The notes under the pieces: generated by a model
What the model was told of the DNA's origin: nothing
What the model saw: the letters and a program-made list of their open reading frames with translations, nothing else
Database searches by the model: none
Part shown: in pieces, positions 18,660 to 28,952 of the stretch
How the letters are laid out: the number at the start of each line of letters is the position of its first letter
Numbering within the stretch: the first letter of the stretch is position 1
DNA from: Clostridium akagii DSM 12554
GTDB taxonomy: Bacteria; Bacillota; Clostridia; Clostridiales; Clostridiaceae
Direction: 5' to 3'
Assembly: GCF_000686725.1 (NCBI RefSeq)
Contig: NZ_KK366008.1
Span: forward strand, 448,074-512,073
DNA: 64,000 bases
Program-made: the position numbers and the translations under genes

Positions 18660-19454
18660 TTAATTAGTTAAAGAGCCGTCTCCCTTTAAATATTGTGTTT
18701 TATTATCAGTTACAATCTCCAGTCCCTGTGCAGTAACATTGTTTATCTGCACATTTAATCCAGTAATGTTAGTATTCATATTAGTTTTATTCTGAACATT
18801 AAACTTCCAAATATATTTATCATTCTTATTAAACCAAGGAAGTTGTGTTATGTATGCTATATTACTGTCATCTATAAATTTAGGTGATTGAACCCATATA
18901 TATGTTGGATTGTTTTTTAACACGGTAGCCTTATCAAAACTTTGTCCGCCTCCAGAAACATAGGACAAATTCGTTATATTTGATGATGTTCCATCTGAAT
19001 TTGCAAGTATAACATCCTGGGTGCTTTTTTGAAACAAAATTACTGCTGAACTTGATGGATTTATATTATAATCTAAGTCTGAATCGCTATTATCAACACT
19101 CTTAATAACTTTTGCCACTGTAGTATTATCATATACAATTTTTGCTTGTTTTCCACTTGGCATAGTAACTACAAAACTTCCTGTATCAACTTTTTTAGTT
19201 GGCACATTATTCTTCTTTACTATTTTTTCTTTTTTTACTACGGTTTTTGGATTACTCTCTTGTTTGGTAGTCTTATTGCTACCACTCTTTGTAATATTCC
19301 CCAAAGTTTTGCCTATGCCACTTAGATTAGTCTTAGATACAATCATTACTATTGCAAAAACTACTATAATAGAAATAATACCAATAATGGTTTTCTTTTT
19401 TCTTCTTCTCATTCTTTTTTGATATTCACTGCTAAAAATACTTGGTTTTCCCAC
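18660..19454 (-). CDS. Single-pass membrane protein of unknown function
   Basis: 264-aa protein that I do not recognise. Residues 1-20 are strongly basic (KRMRRRKKK), a membrane segment spans about 23-40, a Ser/Lys/Thr-rich low-complexity linker covers about 48-90, and the remainder is beta-rich with Asn/Thr. The end DNKTQYLKGDGSL resembles propeller-like strands, as in the two anchored proteins at 3079 and 5252, but similarity is weak. It is cotranscribed with the TIM-barrel gene (15-base gap). Extracytoplasmic location is inferred from the positive-inside rule. Confidence 0.75.
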   Translation of the reverse strand: MGKPSIFSSEYQKRMRRRKKKTIIGIISIIVVFAIVMIVSKTNLSGIGKTLGNITKSGSNKTTKQESNPKTVVKKEKIVKKNNVPTKKVDTGSFVVTMPSGKQAKIVYDNTTVAKVIKSVDNSDSDLDYNINPSSSAVILFQKSTQDVILANSDGTSSNITNLSYVSGGGQSFDKATVLKNNPTYIWVQSPKFIDDSNIAYITQLPWFNKNDKYIWKFNVQNKTNMNTNITGLNVQINNVTAQGLEIVTDNKTQYLKGDGSLTN

Positions 19455-19532
19455 TTTGAACCCTCCTTAACTTATTACTTATCACCACTTATTATAACTC
19501 ATTGTTAATGATTTTAATAATTTTTTCATAAT

Positions 19533-19560
19533 AAAAAAACAGAGTGGACAACTCCACTCT
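19533..19560 (-). terminator. Terminator of carAB
   Basis: Perfect stem AGAGTGGA / TCCACTCT with loop of four, then GTTTTTTTATT on the minus strand. Located about 60 bases after the carB stop. Confidence 0.9.
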
Positions 19561-19622
19561 ATAAGATTCTGTATTAATAATTAAATTAATTATATCAATT
19601 TTTCAATAAATTTAAAAGCATT

Positions 19623-22600
19623 TTACTGCTTGTTTACAAAATATTTACTCATGGGACTATATTCAACTTCATTATTTGAAAGCTTATATTTAATTGCCGT
19701 CAAGAATACATCGGCTGTATCAATACAAGTAAATACTGGTATTCTATGTTCTGTAGCCTTTCTTCTAAGCTTAAATCCCAAAGTTTCTAACATATTTCCT
19801 TTAGTAGGTGAATTTATTATAAATTTAAAATTCATATTGCCCAAACTATCAATTGCATCTTGTAATTCTAATAAATTACATTTAACACCATTTTTATTTA
19901 AATAATCTCCAGTTTCTGAAGATGCGTAGATATTAAACCCTATTTTCACATAATTTTTTATTATGTCTATTCCCTCTTCTTTATCTAAATCTTTTAAAGC
20001 AACATATATATTTCCTTCAGAAGGTATAATATAATTTGCCCCGCAGAAACCTTTATATACTGCAGATTCAAAATCATTGCCAACCCCTAATACCTCACCT
20101 GTGGATTTCATCTCTGGTCCAAGATATGTATCAACATCCACAAGTTTTTCATTGGAGAAAACTGGTACTTTAATAGCATAAAGTTTGTTATCTTTAATAA
20201 GTCCACACCCATAGCCGAGGTCTTTAACTTTACTGCCTAGCATTATTTCAACAGCGAGCTTTACCATTTGGATTCCAGTTACCTTACTTAAAATTGGAAC
20301 CGTCCTTGAAGCTCTTGGGTTAACCTCAATTACATAAACATCCTTTCCATCATACACATATTGTATATTAAATAATCCTTTTATATTTAAAGCTTTAGCA
20401 ATTCGTTTTGTATAACTTTCAAGTGTTTTAAGTACCTCATTTGAAAGAGTTCTTGTAGGATACATGGTTATACTATCTCCAGAATGTATACCCGTTCTTT
20501 CCACATGTTCCATAATTCCAGGTATCAATATATCTATGCCATCTGAAATTGCATCCACTTCTATTTCAGTACCTTTAACATATCTATCAATAAGTACAGG
20601 ATGATCTGATGATAAATTAACCGCATCAGTCATGTACTTTTCAAGTGTCTTATTGTCGTGGACAACTTGCATTGCCCTACCACCTATAACATAAGAAGGT
20701 CTTACTATTACAGGATATCCTAAAATTTCTATTGCTTTATATGCACCATCCATATCTGTAACTGACACTCCTTCTGGAAGAGGTATCTCTATATCATTTA
20801 AAAGTTTACTAAATTTTTCTCTATCTTCAGCAAGATCTATGGACTCAAAGGAAGTTCCAAGTATATTAATATTCCTTTTGCTTATTACTTCTGCTAGATT
20901 AATTGCTGTTTGACCACCAAACTGAACAATAATGCCATATGGCTTTTCCTTTTCAATAATATCTAACACATTATCTATGTATAAAGATTCAAAATACAGT
21001 TTATCCGCTGTATCAAAATCCGTGCTTACTGTTTCAGGATTGTTATTTATTATTATTGATTTATAACCAGCTTCTTTTATTCCCCAAACTCCATGGACAC
21101 AACAATAGTCAAATTCAATTCCCTGTCCTATCCTTATTGGCCCTGATCCAATAACTATTATCTTTTTATCGTTGTCAATGACGTCTTCATCTTCATCTTC
21201 ATAACATGAGTAAAAATACGGTGTATCTGCATCAAACTCACCACCACACGTATCGACCATTTTATAAACTGGCAATATATTATTATCTTTTAATATATTT
21301 CTTATAAATGCTTCATCTTTTCCAGTAATTCTGCTTATTTCTTTTACAGTGAAACCCATTTTTTTTGCTTCTATGATATTGTCTTCTGAATTATTTTTCT
21401 TCAGAACTACTTCCATGTCTATTATTGATTTAATGTTACTTAAAAACCAGCAATCTATTTTTGTTATATTATGAATTTTATCTATTGTTAGTCCCTTTCT
21501 CATAGCTTCAGCTATAGCAAATATTCTCTCGTCATCTTGAAGTTTTATTTTTTCAACCAGTTCCTCAGTAGTAAATTCTTCAAGGTAATCAAGCCTTAAG
21601 CCAATTATTTTTTCTTCTAAGGACGTAACCGCTTTTAACAGTGCATTAATAAACGTTCTATCAATGGACATTACCTCTCCAGTAGCTTTCATTTGAGTAC
21701 CTAGGGTTCTAAATGCTGTGTCAAATTTGTTGAAAGGCCATTTGGGGATTTTTACAACACAATAATCAAGTGTTGGTTCAAAACAAGCACTTGAATTTTT
21801 AGTGACATAATTTTTCAGTTCATCCAAACTATAACCAATTGCTATTTTTGATGCAATCTTTGCTATTGGATATCCTGCTGCCTTAGATGCAAGCGCACTT
21901 GATCTACTAACTCTTGGATTTACCTCAATAACAATATAATTATTACTTTTAGGATCAAGGGCATATTGAATATTACAGCCACCTTCTATTTTAAGGTTTC
22001 TTATAATCTTTATAGCAGCTTTTCTAAGCATTTGATATTCTGTGTCTCTAAGTGTTTGCGATGGTACAACTACAATGCTATCCCCGGTATGTATTCCAAC
22101 TGGATCAAGATTTTCCATATTGCAAATAATTATACAATTGTCTTTTCCATCTCTAATAACTTCATATTCAATTTCTTTCCATCCTGCCACGCTTTGCTCC
22201 AAAAGTATTTGACCAATTGGACTCATTTCTATTCCCATACTGCAAATCTTCTGCAATTGTTCCATGTTTTCAGCAATACCACCACCGGTTCCACCCATGG
22301 TATATGCAGGTCTTATTATAACTGGAAATCCAAATTTATTCACAAATCTAATGCATTGGCCAACCTCAGTGGCAATTATACTTTCAGGAACTGGTTCTCC
22401 AATCTCCTTCATTAGGTTTTTGAATTCTTCTCTATCCTCTGCTTTCTTTATTGCTTCACTGTTTACGCCTAAAAGCCTTACATTGTATTTTTCTAAAATG
22501 CCTTTATCCTTAAGATTCATTGCAAGATTAAGCGCTGTCTGTCCCCCAAAACCTGCAAGTATTCCATCAGGTCCTTCATTTGCTATTATTTTTTCTAATG

Positions 22601-22817
22601 CTTCCACTGTAAGAGGCTCAATATAAACTTTATCTGCAATATGATAATCTGTCATTATTGTTGCAGGATTACTATTTACAAGTATAGTCTCAATTCCTTC
22701 TTCCCTTATAGCTTTAGCAGCCTCAGTACCTGAATAATCAAATTCCGCTGCCTGACCTATAATTATAGGACCAGAACCAATAATGAGAGCTTTTTTTATA
22801 GTTTTATCTAAAGGCAT
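19623..22817 (-). CDS. carB: Carbamoyl-phosphate synthase large subunit
   Basis: 1064-aa enzyme that makes carbamoyl phosphate from bicarbonate, two ATP and ammonia supplied by CarA. The duplicated ATP-grasp halves are evident: KALIIGSGPIIIGQAAEFDYSG at the start and its repeat IIVIGSGPIRIGQGIEFDYC in the middle, with twin NPRVSRSS and NPRASRTV motifs. A C-terminal MGS-like allosteric domain covers about the last 130 residues. ATG 22817 follows GGAGG; the frame extends 23 codons further without support. It lies about 100 bases after carA and forms the carAB unit controlled by the PyrR attenuator. Confidence 0.97.
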   Translation of the reverse strand: MPLDKTIKKALIIGSGPIIIGQAAEFDYSGTEAAKAIREEGIETILVNSNPATIMTDYHIADKVYIEPLTVEALEKIIANEGPDGILAGFGGQTALNLAMNLKDKGILEKYNVRLLGVNSEAIKKAEDREEFKNLMKEIGEPVPESIIATEVGQCIRFVNKFGFPVIIRPAYTMGGTGGGIAENMEQLQKICSMGIEMSPIGQILLEQSVAGWKEIEYEVIRDGKDNCIIICNMENLDPVGIHTGDSIVVVPSQTLRDTEYQMLRKAAIKIIRNLKIEGGCNIQYALDPKSNNYIVIEVNPRVSRSSALASKAAGYPIAKIASKIAIGYSLDELKNYVTKNSSACFEPTLDYCVVKIPKWPFNKFDTAFRTLGTQMKATGEVMSIDRTFINALLKAVTSLEEKIIGLRLDYLEEFTTEELVEKIKLQDDERIFAIAEAMRKGLTIDKIHNITKIDCWFLSNIKSIIDMEVVLKKNNSEDNIIEAKKMGFTVKEISRITGKDEAFIRNILKDNNILPVYKMVDTCGGEFDADTPYFYSCYEDEDEDVIDNDKKIIVIGSGPIRIGQGIEFDYCCVHGVWGIKEAGYKSIIINNNPETVSTDFDTADKLYFESLYIDNVLDIIEKEKPYGIIVQFGGQTAINLAEVISKRNINILGTSFESIDLAEDREKFSKLLNDIEIPLPEGVSVTDMDGAYKAIEILGYPVIVRPSYVIGGRAMQVVHDNKTLEKYMTDAVNLSSDHPVLIDRYVKGTEIEVDAISDGIDILIPGIMEHVERTGIHSGDSITMYPTRTLSNEVLKTLESYTKRIAKALNIKGLFNIQYVYDGKDVYVIEVNPRASRTVPILSKVTGIQMVKLAVEIMLGSKVKDLGYGCGLIKDNKLYAIKVPVFSNEKLVDVDTYLGPEMKSTGEVLGVGNDFESAVYKGFCGANYIIPSEGNIYVALKDLDKEEGIDIIKNYVKIGFNIYASSETGDYLNKNGVKCNLLELQDAIDSLGNMNFKFIINSPTKGNMLETLGFKLRRKATEHRIPVFTCIDTADVFLTAIKYKLSNNEVEYSPMSKYFVNKQ

Positions 22818-22918
22818 ATTTATTTCCTCCAATATTTTTAAGTTTAAAGCATCTGAAAGAAAACAACAAATCAAATATACTAGCATACTTGCCTGTTATT
22901 TTTTTGAAGATACCTAAG

Positions 22919-24004
22919 TTATATTGCTTCCTCTTTCACGTTTTTATCCATTATAGCAATGAACTTATCAAATAGATACGCTGTATCAGTTGGTCCTGGA
23001 GCTCCTTCTGGATGAAACTGTACTGAAAATACTGGTAAAGAGTTATGTTTCATACCCTCCACAGTATCATCATTAAGATTTTTATGGGTAATTATCATAC
23101 CTTTATTTTCAACACTTTTTTTATCCACCGCATATCCATGGTTTTGAGATGTTATATATGCTTTATCCCTTTCTATATCATAGACACCATGATTCCCACC
23201 CCTATGTCCGAATTTAAGTTTATAAGTATCTCCACCAACTGCTAATGCTATGATTTGATGTCCGAGACATATTCCAAAGGTTGGTACAGAATTTATTATA
23301 CTCTTCACTGAATTTATAACACCTTTAAGTTGCTTTGGATCTCCAGGTCCATTTGTAAGAAAAACTCCATCTGGTTTAATACTCATAACCTCATTGCAAT
23401 TAGTGTCATATGGAAATATAGTTATGTCGCAATTCCTTTGTTTTAAATTTTCAATAATATTACCCTTGGCACCAAAATCCATAACTGCTACTTTAAAGCC
23501 ACTACCCTTAATGTGTTTACTCTCTTTTGTACTAACCATTTTTACATAATTTTCACTAATATCTTTTTCATCCATAATATTTTTGAGTTTTTCAATATTA
23601 AACTCTTGGTTTGATATTACACATTTCATTGAACCAGTATTCCTTATTTTTTTTGTAATAGCCCTTGTGTCCACACCGCATAAACCAACTACATTCCTGT
23701 CTTTGAGCATTCCATCTATGCTACCCTCACTCATATAATTAGATGGATCTGTGCAAACAGTTTTTACAATAAACCCTTTTGCATAAACTCCTTCAGATTC
23801 ATTTTCATTGCTGTTCACACCATAATTACCTATCAAAGGATATGTCATATTAATTATTTGACCTGCATAGGAAGGGTCCGTGAGTATTTCTTGATACCCG
23901 GTCATACAAGTATTAAAAACAAGTTCACCAACTGATGTCCCTACTTTTCCAAAACCATTTCCAACGTATGTTGTTCCATCTTCTAAATATAGTATGCCCT
24001 TCAT
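22919..24004 (-). CDS. carA: Carbamoyl-phosphate synthase small (glutaminase) subunit
   Basis: 361-aa class I glutamine amidotransferase subunit. The N-terminal CPSase domain begins KGILYLEDGTTYVGNGFG; the glutaminase domain has the nucleophile Cys246 in GICLGHQ and the His/Glu pair in QFHPEGAPGP near residue 335. ATG 24004 has AGAGGTG before it, in preference to the ATG three codons upstream. Its leader carries a promoter, PyrR loop and terminator, so expression falls when UMP is plentiful. Confidence 0.97.
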   Translation of the reverse strand: MKGILYLEDGTTYVGNGFGKVGTSVGELVFNTCMTGYQEILTDPSYAGQIINMTYPLIGNYGVNSNENESEGVYAKGFIVKTVCTDPSNYMSEGSIDGMLKDRNVVGLCGVDTRAITKKIRNTGSMKCVISNQEFNIEKLKNIMDEKDISENYVKMVSTKESKHIKGSGFKVAVMDFGAKGNIIENLKQRNCDITIFPYDTNCNEVMSIKPDGVFLTNGPGDPKQLKGVINSVKSIINSVPTFGICLGHQIIALAVGGDTYKLKFGHRGGNHGVYDIERDKAYITSQNHGYAVDKKSVENKGMIITHKNLNDDTVEGMKHNSLPVFSVQFHPEGAPGPTDTAYLFDKFIAIMDKNVKEEAI

Positions 24005-24142
24005 AAAATACACCTCTTTTATTATATTAAAACCACATTATTTTATATTTATACACTCAAATTTATATTTATACATAGATTATCATATTGCTAGTTTTAC
24101 TGTCAACCCATATTTTACACTGTACACCCTGATTTTTTACAT

Positions 24143-24176
24143 AAAAATAGAGCCATATCCTGATTAGGAAGGCTCT
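24143..24176 (-). terminator. Attenuator terminator of carAB
   Basis: Stem AGAGCC..TCCT / AGGA..GGCTCT with four-base loop, followed on the minus strand by ATTTTTATG. It lies between the PyrR-binding loop and carA, where PyrR-UMP binding would favour its formation. Confidence 0.85.
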
Positions 24177-24230
24177 TGCGTACAAAAACAAAGTTATGCA
24201 TAAAGTTATGTTATGCCACTTATATATACA

Positions 24231-24257
24231 ATTTCACCTTCTCAGCCTCACAGGACC
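24231..24257 (-). promoter_or_regulatory. PyrR-binding RNA loop in the carA leader
   Basis: On the minus strand the leader contains GTCCTGTGAGGCTGAGAAGG, a very good match to the conserved PyrR-binding motif of pyr attenuators (A/G-GTCC-x-G-x-GAGGCTGAGAAGG). It is upstream of a terminator and downstream of a promoter, the standard PyrR attenuation layout. pyrR itself is not in this window. Confidence 0.88.
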
Positions 24258-24297
24258 AAAATTAAAGGTTATATTTAATTTTCATTTTATCTTTTAC

Positions 24298-24326
24298 ATC
24301 ATACACTAATTCTACATTAATATCAA
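24298..24326 (-). promoter_or_regulatory. carAB promoter
   Basis: Minus strand TTGATA (24326-24321), spacer 17, TATGAT (24303-24298). The start would fall near 24290, so the leader is about 285 bases and includes the PyrR loop and terminator. The 401-base stretch 24014-24414 is thus a regulatory region; no terminator of the pyr operon is evident in it, so read-through from pyrE is possible. Confidence 0.8.
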
Positions 24327-24414
24327 TAGTTTGGTTCAAATTATCACAATTTGTAATTGAATAAATAATATTTATATTCTCTTTATAAGAACCCCTGATC
24401 AATGAGAAAAGTTT

Positions 24415-25089
24415 TTACTCTGCTCCATAAATATCATAATATTCGGATATTTTCTTTTTCATTTCATCATTAATTAAAATTTTGCCGTCAATTCCTTTAT
24501 TATAAAGATGGGATACTACGTCCTCAATAGTAACTATGGAACAAGTTTTCATACTAAATTCTTCTTTAATTTCAGTTAGTGCTGACTTTGCACCTTTTCC
24601 TTTTTCCATTCTGTCTACAGAAATTATTAAACCAATCACATCTACATCGCCTTGAGCTTTTATAATTGGCATAGTTTCATGTATCGAAGTACCAGCCGTA
24701 GTTACATCTTCAATTATAACTACTTTATCTCCTGATTTAATCTTACTTCCAAGAAGTATACCTGTATCACCATGATCCTTTACCTCTTTCCTATTTGAAC
24801 AGTAACCTACATTGATATCATATAGATTGTTTAATGAAATAGAAGTAGTTACACTAAGTGGAATTCCTTTATATGCTGGTCCAAATAATATATTAAAATG
24901 GCTGCCAAAATTTTCTTTAATAGCCTGGGCATAAAATTCTCCAAGTTTACTAAGTTGTTTGCCTGTTGTATAGTTTCCAGTATTAACAAAGAAGGGAGTT
25001 TTTCTACCGCTTTTAGTTGTGAAATCTCCAAAAGTAAGTACTCCACAGTCTACCATAAAATCTATAAAATCCTTTTTATATTGCTCCAT
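24415..25089 (-). CDS. pyrE: Orotate phosphoribosyltransferase
   Basis: 224-aa enzyme converting orotate and PRPP to OMP. The PRPP-binding motif VVIIEDVTTAGTS is near residues 120-132 and the catalytic loop has the Lys-rich segment NRKEVKDHGDTG. GGAGAG precedes the ATG. It is the last gene of the operon pyrB-I-C-F-K-D-E, 35 bases after pyrD. Confidence 0.96.
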   Translation of the reverse strand: MEQYKKDFIDFMVDCGVLTFGDFTTKSGRKTPFFVNTGNYTTGKQLSKLGEFYAQAIKENFGSHFNILFGPAYKGIPLSVTTSISLNNLYDINVGYCSNRKEVKDHGDTGILLGSKIKSGDKVVIIEDVTTAGTSIHETMPIIKAQGDVDVIGLIISVDRMEKGKGAKSALTEIKEEFSMKTCSIVTIEDVVSHLYNKGIDGKILINDEMKKKISEYYDIYGAE

Positions 25090-25124
25090 AGCTTCGCACT
25101 CTCCTATTATTAAAAAAATTTATT

Positions 25125-26021
25125 TTATATAATTCCTGTAATTTCTGATAAATCTTTTATGCCTTCTTTTTCCATAAATGCTTCTATTCCTTCTATTATG
25201 TCTAAACATATATCCGGTTTAATGAAATTTGCTGTACCAACTTGAATGGCAGTAGCTCCTGCCATAATGAATTCTATAGCGTCACTGCTGGTTATTATCC
25301 CACCCATACCAATTACAGGTATTTCTACTGCCTTTGACACTTCATATACCATTCTAAGTGCCAATGGTTTTATACCTGCTCCTGAAAGACCAGCTGTAAT
25401 ATTATTAAATACAGGTTTTCTCCTATTTATATCGATTGCCATTGCCTTAAAAGTATTCACAAGGGATATAGAATCTGCTCCTGCTTCTGTGCATTTCACT
25501 GCCATATCAACTATATCTTCAGCATTTGGTGACAGTTTTACCATAAGTGGTTTTTTAGAATATTTTCTAGCACTACTAACAATATCATAGGCAACCTTGG
25601 ATTTTATTCCAAAAGCCATGCCACCACTCTTAACGTTAGGACATGATATATTTAGTTCAATTATATCCACATTAGTTTTGTCTAGAAGCTCCATCCCAAT
25701 TTCATAATCTTCCTTGCAAGAGCCTCCCAAATTTGCTATAACTATATTCCCGAATTTTTTCATCTTTGGTAACTCTTCTTTTATAAAAGCTTTTACTCCT
25801 GGATTCTGAAGACCAACGCTATTCATAATACCACCGTCTACTTCATATATCCTTATGCCATCATTACCTTCCTTAGGGTTTAAAGTTAGTCCCTTTGAAG
25901 ATATTCCTCCAAGCCTTCCCACATCGAAATAATTGTTATAATCATTACCAAAACCAAATGTACCCGAAGCTGCAATTACTGGATTTTTAAACTCAATGCC
26001 TGAAATATTAACTTTAGCCAT
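25125..26021 (-). CDS. pyrD: Dihydroorotate dehydrogenase B, catalytic subunit
   Basis: 298-aa class 1B FMN enzyme oxidising dihydroorotate, partnered by PyrK and NAD. The catalytic base is Cys127 in [11 protein letters not shown], the class 1 feature. FMN-binding elements include [19 protein letters not shown] and [11 protein letters not shown]. It overlaps pyrK by 8 bases, consistent with the obligatory heterotetramer. Confidence 0.97.
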   Translation of the reverse strand: MAKVNISGIEFKNPVIAASGTFGFGNDYNNYFDVGRLGGISSKGLTLNPKEGNDGIRIYEVDGGIMNSVGLQNPGVKAFIKEELPKMKKFGNIVIANLGGSCKEDYEIGMELLDKTNVDIIELNISCPNVKSGGMAFGIKSKVAYDIVSSARKYSKKPLMVKLSPNAEDIVDMAVKCTEAGADSISLVNTFKAMAIDINRRKPVFNNITAGLSGAGIKPLALRMVYEVSKAVEIPVIGMGGIITSSDAIEFIMAGATAIQVGTANFIKPDICLDIIEGIEAFMEKEGIKDLSEITGII

Positions 26022-26754
26022 TTATCACAAGCTCCTCTCCTAAAAAAACCGGTCCTTCTTTACATGATCTTTTTCTTCCACTCTTAGTTTTGCATGTACA
26101 TACAAGACACGCCCCAATGCCACATGCCATTCTATTTTCCATAGATACATAAACAGTAACTTTTTTATCTCGGCACATTTCAACAACTTTTGTCATCATT
26201 ATCTCAGGTCCACAACATAAAACCATATCGTAATTCTCAACTTTTAATAAATCTGTAACATACCCTTTGTGACCAGCATCACCATTTTCTGTGGATAAAT
26301 AGAAGTTATTAACATTTTTTTCCACATTGTCCACAGTTCTACTCTTATTTCTAAATCCCACGTGCAAATCTATGTTGCAACCTTCTAATTTATTAATAAG
26401 ATACCTCATTGGAGCTATACCTATTCCGCCAGCAACTATTGCTATATTTCCCTTTATTTTTTCAATGTCAAAGCCGTTGCCCAAAGGTCCCGTTATTTTT
26501 ATTTCATCATCTACTTTTAGTTTTGATAAAATTTCTGTTCCTCGTCCAAAAACCCTATAAAGAAAAGTTATTTTATCTTCATCAATATTATTAATACTTA
26601 TTGGCCGTGAAAGCGTAGGTTCCCTGTCCCAACCTCTAAGCATATAAAACTGACCAGGCAAACCTTCGAATTTTCCCTTAATGCTTATTTCATAAATATC
26701 TTCATCTATTTTTTTATTACTATATACTTTTTCTACTAAATACTTTTCACTCAT
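26014..26754 (-). CDS. pyrK: Dihydroorotate dehydrogenase B, electron transfer subunit
   Basis: 246-aa flavoprotein passing electrons from PyrD's FMN via FAD and a [2Fe-2S] cluster to NAD. The FAD motif RPIS is at 50-53, a glycine-rich NAD motif [10 protein letters not shown] at about 107-116, and the cluster ligands are Cys211, Cys216, Cys219 and Cys231. ATG 26754 follows GGAGG; upstream in-frame residues lack support. It overlaps pyrD. Confidence 0.96.
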   Translation of the reverse strand: MSEKYLVEKVYSNKKIDEDIYEISIKGKFEGLPGQFYMLRGWDREPTLSRPISINNIDEDKITFLYRVFGRGTEILSKLKVDDEIKITGPLGNGFDIEKIKGNIAIVAGGIGIAPMRYLINKLEGCNIDLHVGFRNKSRTVDNVEKNVNNFYLSTENGDAGHKGYVTDLLKVENYDMVLCCGPEIMMTKVVEMCRDKKVTVYVSMENRMACGIGACLVCTCKTKSGRKRSCKEGPVFLGEELVING

Positions 26755-26820
26755 AGATTTCCTCCATAAATTTAAATACAATGCATTGTCATAGTCAAAA
26801 TAACTATTTGTTATTTTGAA

Positions 26821-27684
26821 TTATTTCAATTGGCTTAAAATATCATCCCTCATAGTTATAGAGGCATTTCTCGCAGATTCTTCAAAGTTCTTTTCCCCAT
26901 TATCATCTTTCTTATAAGCAAGTAGTATTCCTCTTGAAGAATTAACTATACCACCATTTCCATGAGATAAATAATTTGAAACTTCCTTTGCTGTTCCACC
27001 TTGAGCTCCATATCCTGGTATTAAAAAGAAAGTTGAGCCAAATTTATTTCTCATTTCTTTACCTTCAAAACCCGTGGTACAACCAACTACAGCTCCAATA
27101 GAACTGTAACCAGACTCACCTAAGTAATCCTTTCCCATTTCACTTAACTTTTCCCCAACAAAATCATAAACTCTCTTATTTTCACAATTACTTATGTATT
27201 GAATATCCTTTGAACCTTTGTTTGAAGTCCTCAGCAGAACAAAGATGGCTTTTTCATTGTCTTTTATATATGGAAGATAAGGCTCTATACTATCAAACCC
27301 CATATAAGGATTTAGTGTTATAATATCGCTTTCAAAATCCCCTTGAAAATGAGCCTTGGCATACATTTCTGCTGTCCTTGATATATCTCCTCTTTTAATA
27401 TCTGCTATTGATATTACTTTTTCACTTTTCAAATATTCCAAAGTCTTTTTATATGCACTCAGTCCTTTTAATCCATAGGCTTCGTAATATGCTATCTGCA
27501 CCTTGTAACATGCTACTACGTCAATAGTAGCATCTATTATTTTTTTATTGAAATTGAATAATGCATCCTCAATATTCTCATATTTTTTTAAAAAATCTTC
27601 TGGCAAATAACTAAGATCTGTATCTAATCCTAAACAAACATGTCCTTTTTTTTCAACACTTTCATATAATTTATCTATAATCAT
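26821..27684 (-). CDS. pyrF: Orotidine 5'-phosphate decarboxylase (subfamily 2)
   Basis: 287-aa decarboxylase producing UMP. The longer form, with the catalytic motif ISIADIKRGDISRTA (about 93-107) and LNPYMGFDSIEPY, belongs to the PyrF type 2 subfamily rather than the about 235-aa type found in Bacillus. GAGGGAG precedes the ATG. It sits 15 bases after pyrC and 66 before pyrK. Confidence 0.95.
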   Translation of the reverse strand: MIIDKLYESVEKKGHVCLGLDTDLSYLPEDFLKKYENIEDALFNFNKKIIDATIDVVACYKVQIAYYEAYGLKGLSAYKKTLEYLKSEKVISIADIKRGDISRTAEMYAKAHFQGDFESDIITLNPYMGFDSIEPYLPYIKDNEKAIFVLLRTSNKGSKDIQYISNCENKRVYDFVGEKLSEMGKDYLGESGYSSIGAVVGCTTGFEGKEMRNKFGSTFFLIPGYGAQGGTAKEVSNYLSHGNGGIVNSSRGILLAYKKDDNGEKNFEESARNASITMRDDILSQLK

Positions 27685-27699
27685 ATTTAAAAACTCCCT

Positions 27700-28884
27700 C
27701 TATATATTATAAACAGTTATCCCGCTTTTTATAGTTCTTAATACAACACCATATAATTGCATTCCATTAAAACAAGTATTTTTACCCTTTGATAAAAAAG
27801 ATTTTGAATCAACCGTATATTTTTTCTCTAAATCTACAATTACAAGATCCCCATCATATCCTAGCTCTATTCTACCTTTATTAAACTTTAATATTTCAGA
27901 AGGATTTTTAGACATTATTTCTGAAAGTTTATTTAAACTTATATTGTTGTTTTTAACAAGTTCCGTATAGCATATTGAAAAGGAAGTTTCTATTCCTGAT
28001 ATACCACATGCCCCATTTTCTTTGTCCTCTTTTGTATGTGGTGCATGATCCGTTCCTATTGCATCCACATATCCTTCTTTTATAGCCTTTATAATATATT
28101 GTCTGTCCTCTTCTTCTCTAAGTGGAGGATTTACTTTATACCTGTCTTCCCCTGTCAGTGCTATATGATGAGGCGTTACTTCGCATGTTACATTAAATCC
28201 CTGTTTTTTTGCTCTTTTAATTTCTTTCATTGCCTCTTTTGTACTTACATGGCAAAGGTGAAGATGTGCTCCGGTAAATCTAGCAAGTTCTATATCTCTT
28301 ATTGTCATAAGATTTTCCGAAAGTCTTGTACTTTCATGAGTAACTTCCATATCCTCTGCGTGAGACATAACAACCCAATCTTTCTTTTTTGCTATTTTCA
28401 TAGCTTGAAGCATGATTTCACTGCTACATACTCCTTTACCATCATCAGATATAGATTTGATATTATTTTCAAGTTCTTTAAGGTGAGTCATATCTTTTCC
28501 CTCTAAATCCCTTGTTATACTAACTGTTTGATTAATATCTACAAGTCCAATTTTCTTAGCCCTATCAAGTACATAATTTACCGTTTTCATAGTGCTACAT
28601 ACAGGTTTTGTATTTCCCATGAGATTAACTGCTGTATATCCGCCTTTTACCGCAGCCATGCTTCCACTTTCAATATCCTCTTTATATGTAAACCCTGGAT
28701 CCCTAAAATGACTGTGCAAATCTGTAAAAGCGGGCATTACCACTTTCCCTTTTGCGCTTATTGTTTCACAATCCTTTTTTAAACCCTGACCTATTTCCTT
28801 GATCACTCCATCTTTTATATATATATCGCCAAAAACATCATGAGAAAAATCAACTATTCTTCCATTCTTAATTAAAAGTTCCAA
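27700..28884 (-). CDS. pyrC: Dihydroorotase (class I)
   Basis: 394-aa zinc amidohydrolase that cyclises carbamoyl aspartate. Metal ligands: His57 and His59 in DLHSHFRDPG, later His in MSHAED and CHVSTKEA, and Asp in GTDHAPH. The start is TTG 28884 with GGGAGG upstream. It follows pyrI after 68 bases in the pyr operon. Confidence 0.95.
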   Translation of the reverse strand: MELLIKNGRIVDFSHDVFGDIYIKDGVIKEIGQGLKKDCETISAKGKVVMPAFTDLHSHFRDPGFTYKEDIESGSMAAVKGGYTAVNLMGNTKPVCSTMKTVNYVLDRAKKIGLVDINQTVSITRDLEGKDMTHLKELENNIKSISDDGKGVCSSEIMLQAMKIAKKKDWVVMSHAEDMEVTHESTRLSENLMTIRDIELARFTGAHLHLCHVSTKEAMKEIKRAKKQGFNVTCEVTPHHIALTGEDRYKVNPPLREEEDRQYIIKAIKEGYVDAIGTDHAPHTKEDKENGACGISGIETSFSICYTELVKNNNISLNKLSEIMSKNPSEILKFNKGRIELGYDGDLVIVDLEKKYTVDSKSFLSKGKNTCFNGMQLYGVVLRTIKSGITVYNI

Positions 28885-28952
28885 ACAAATTCCTCCCTAG
28901 GTATCCTTTCAATAAAACAATAAGTATACCAGTTTATTTTGTTTTAAATTCT

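Noticed and set aside
21966-22626. Plus-strand open frames opposite carB
   Set aside because: Overlap the well-conserved N-terminal ATP-grasp half of CarB and have no support of their own.
28036-28782. Plus-strand open frames opposite pyrC
   Set aside because: Cys/Phe/Tyr-rich translations typical of the complement of an AT-rich gene; the minus-strand dihydroorotase is certain.
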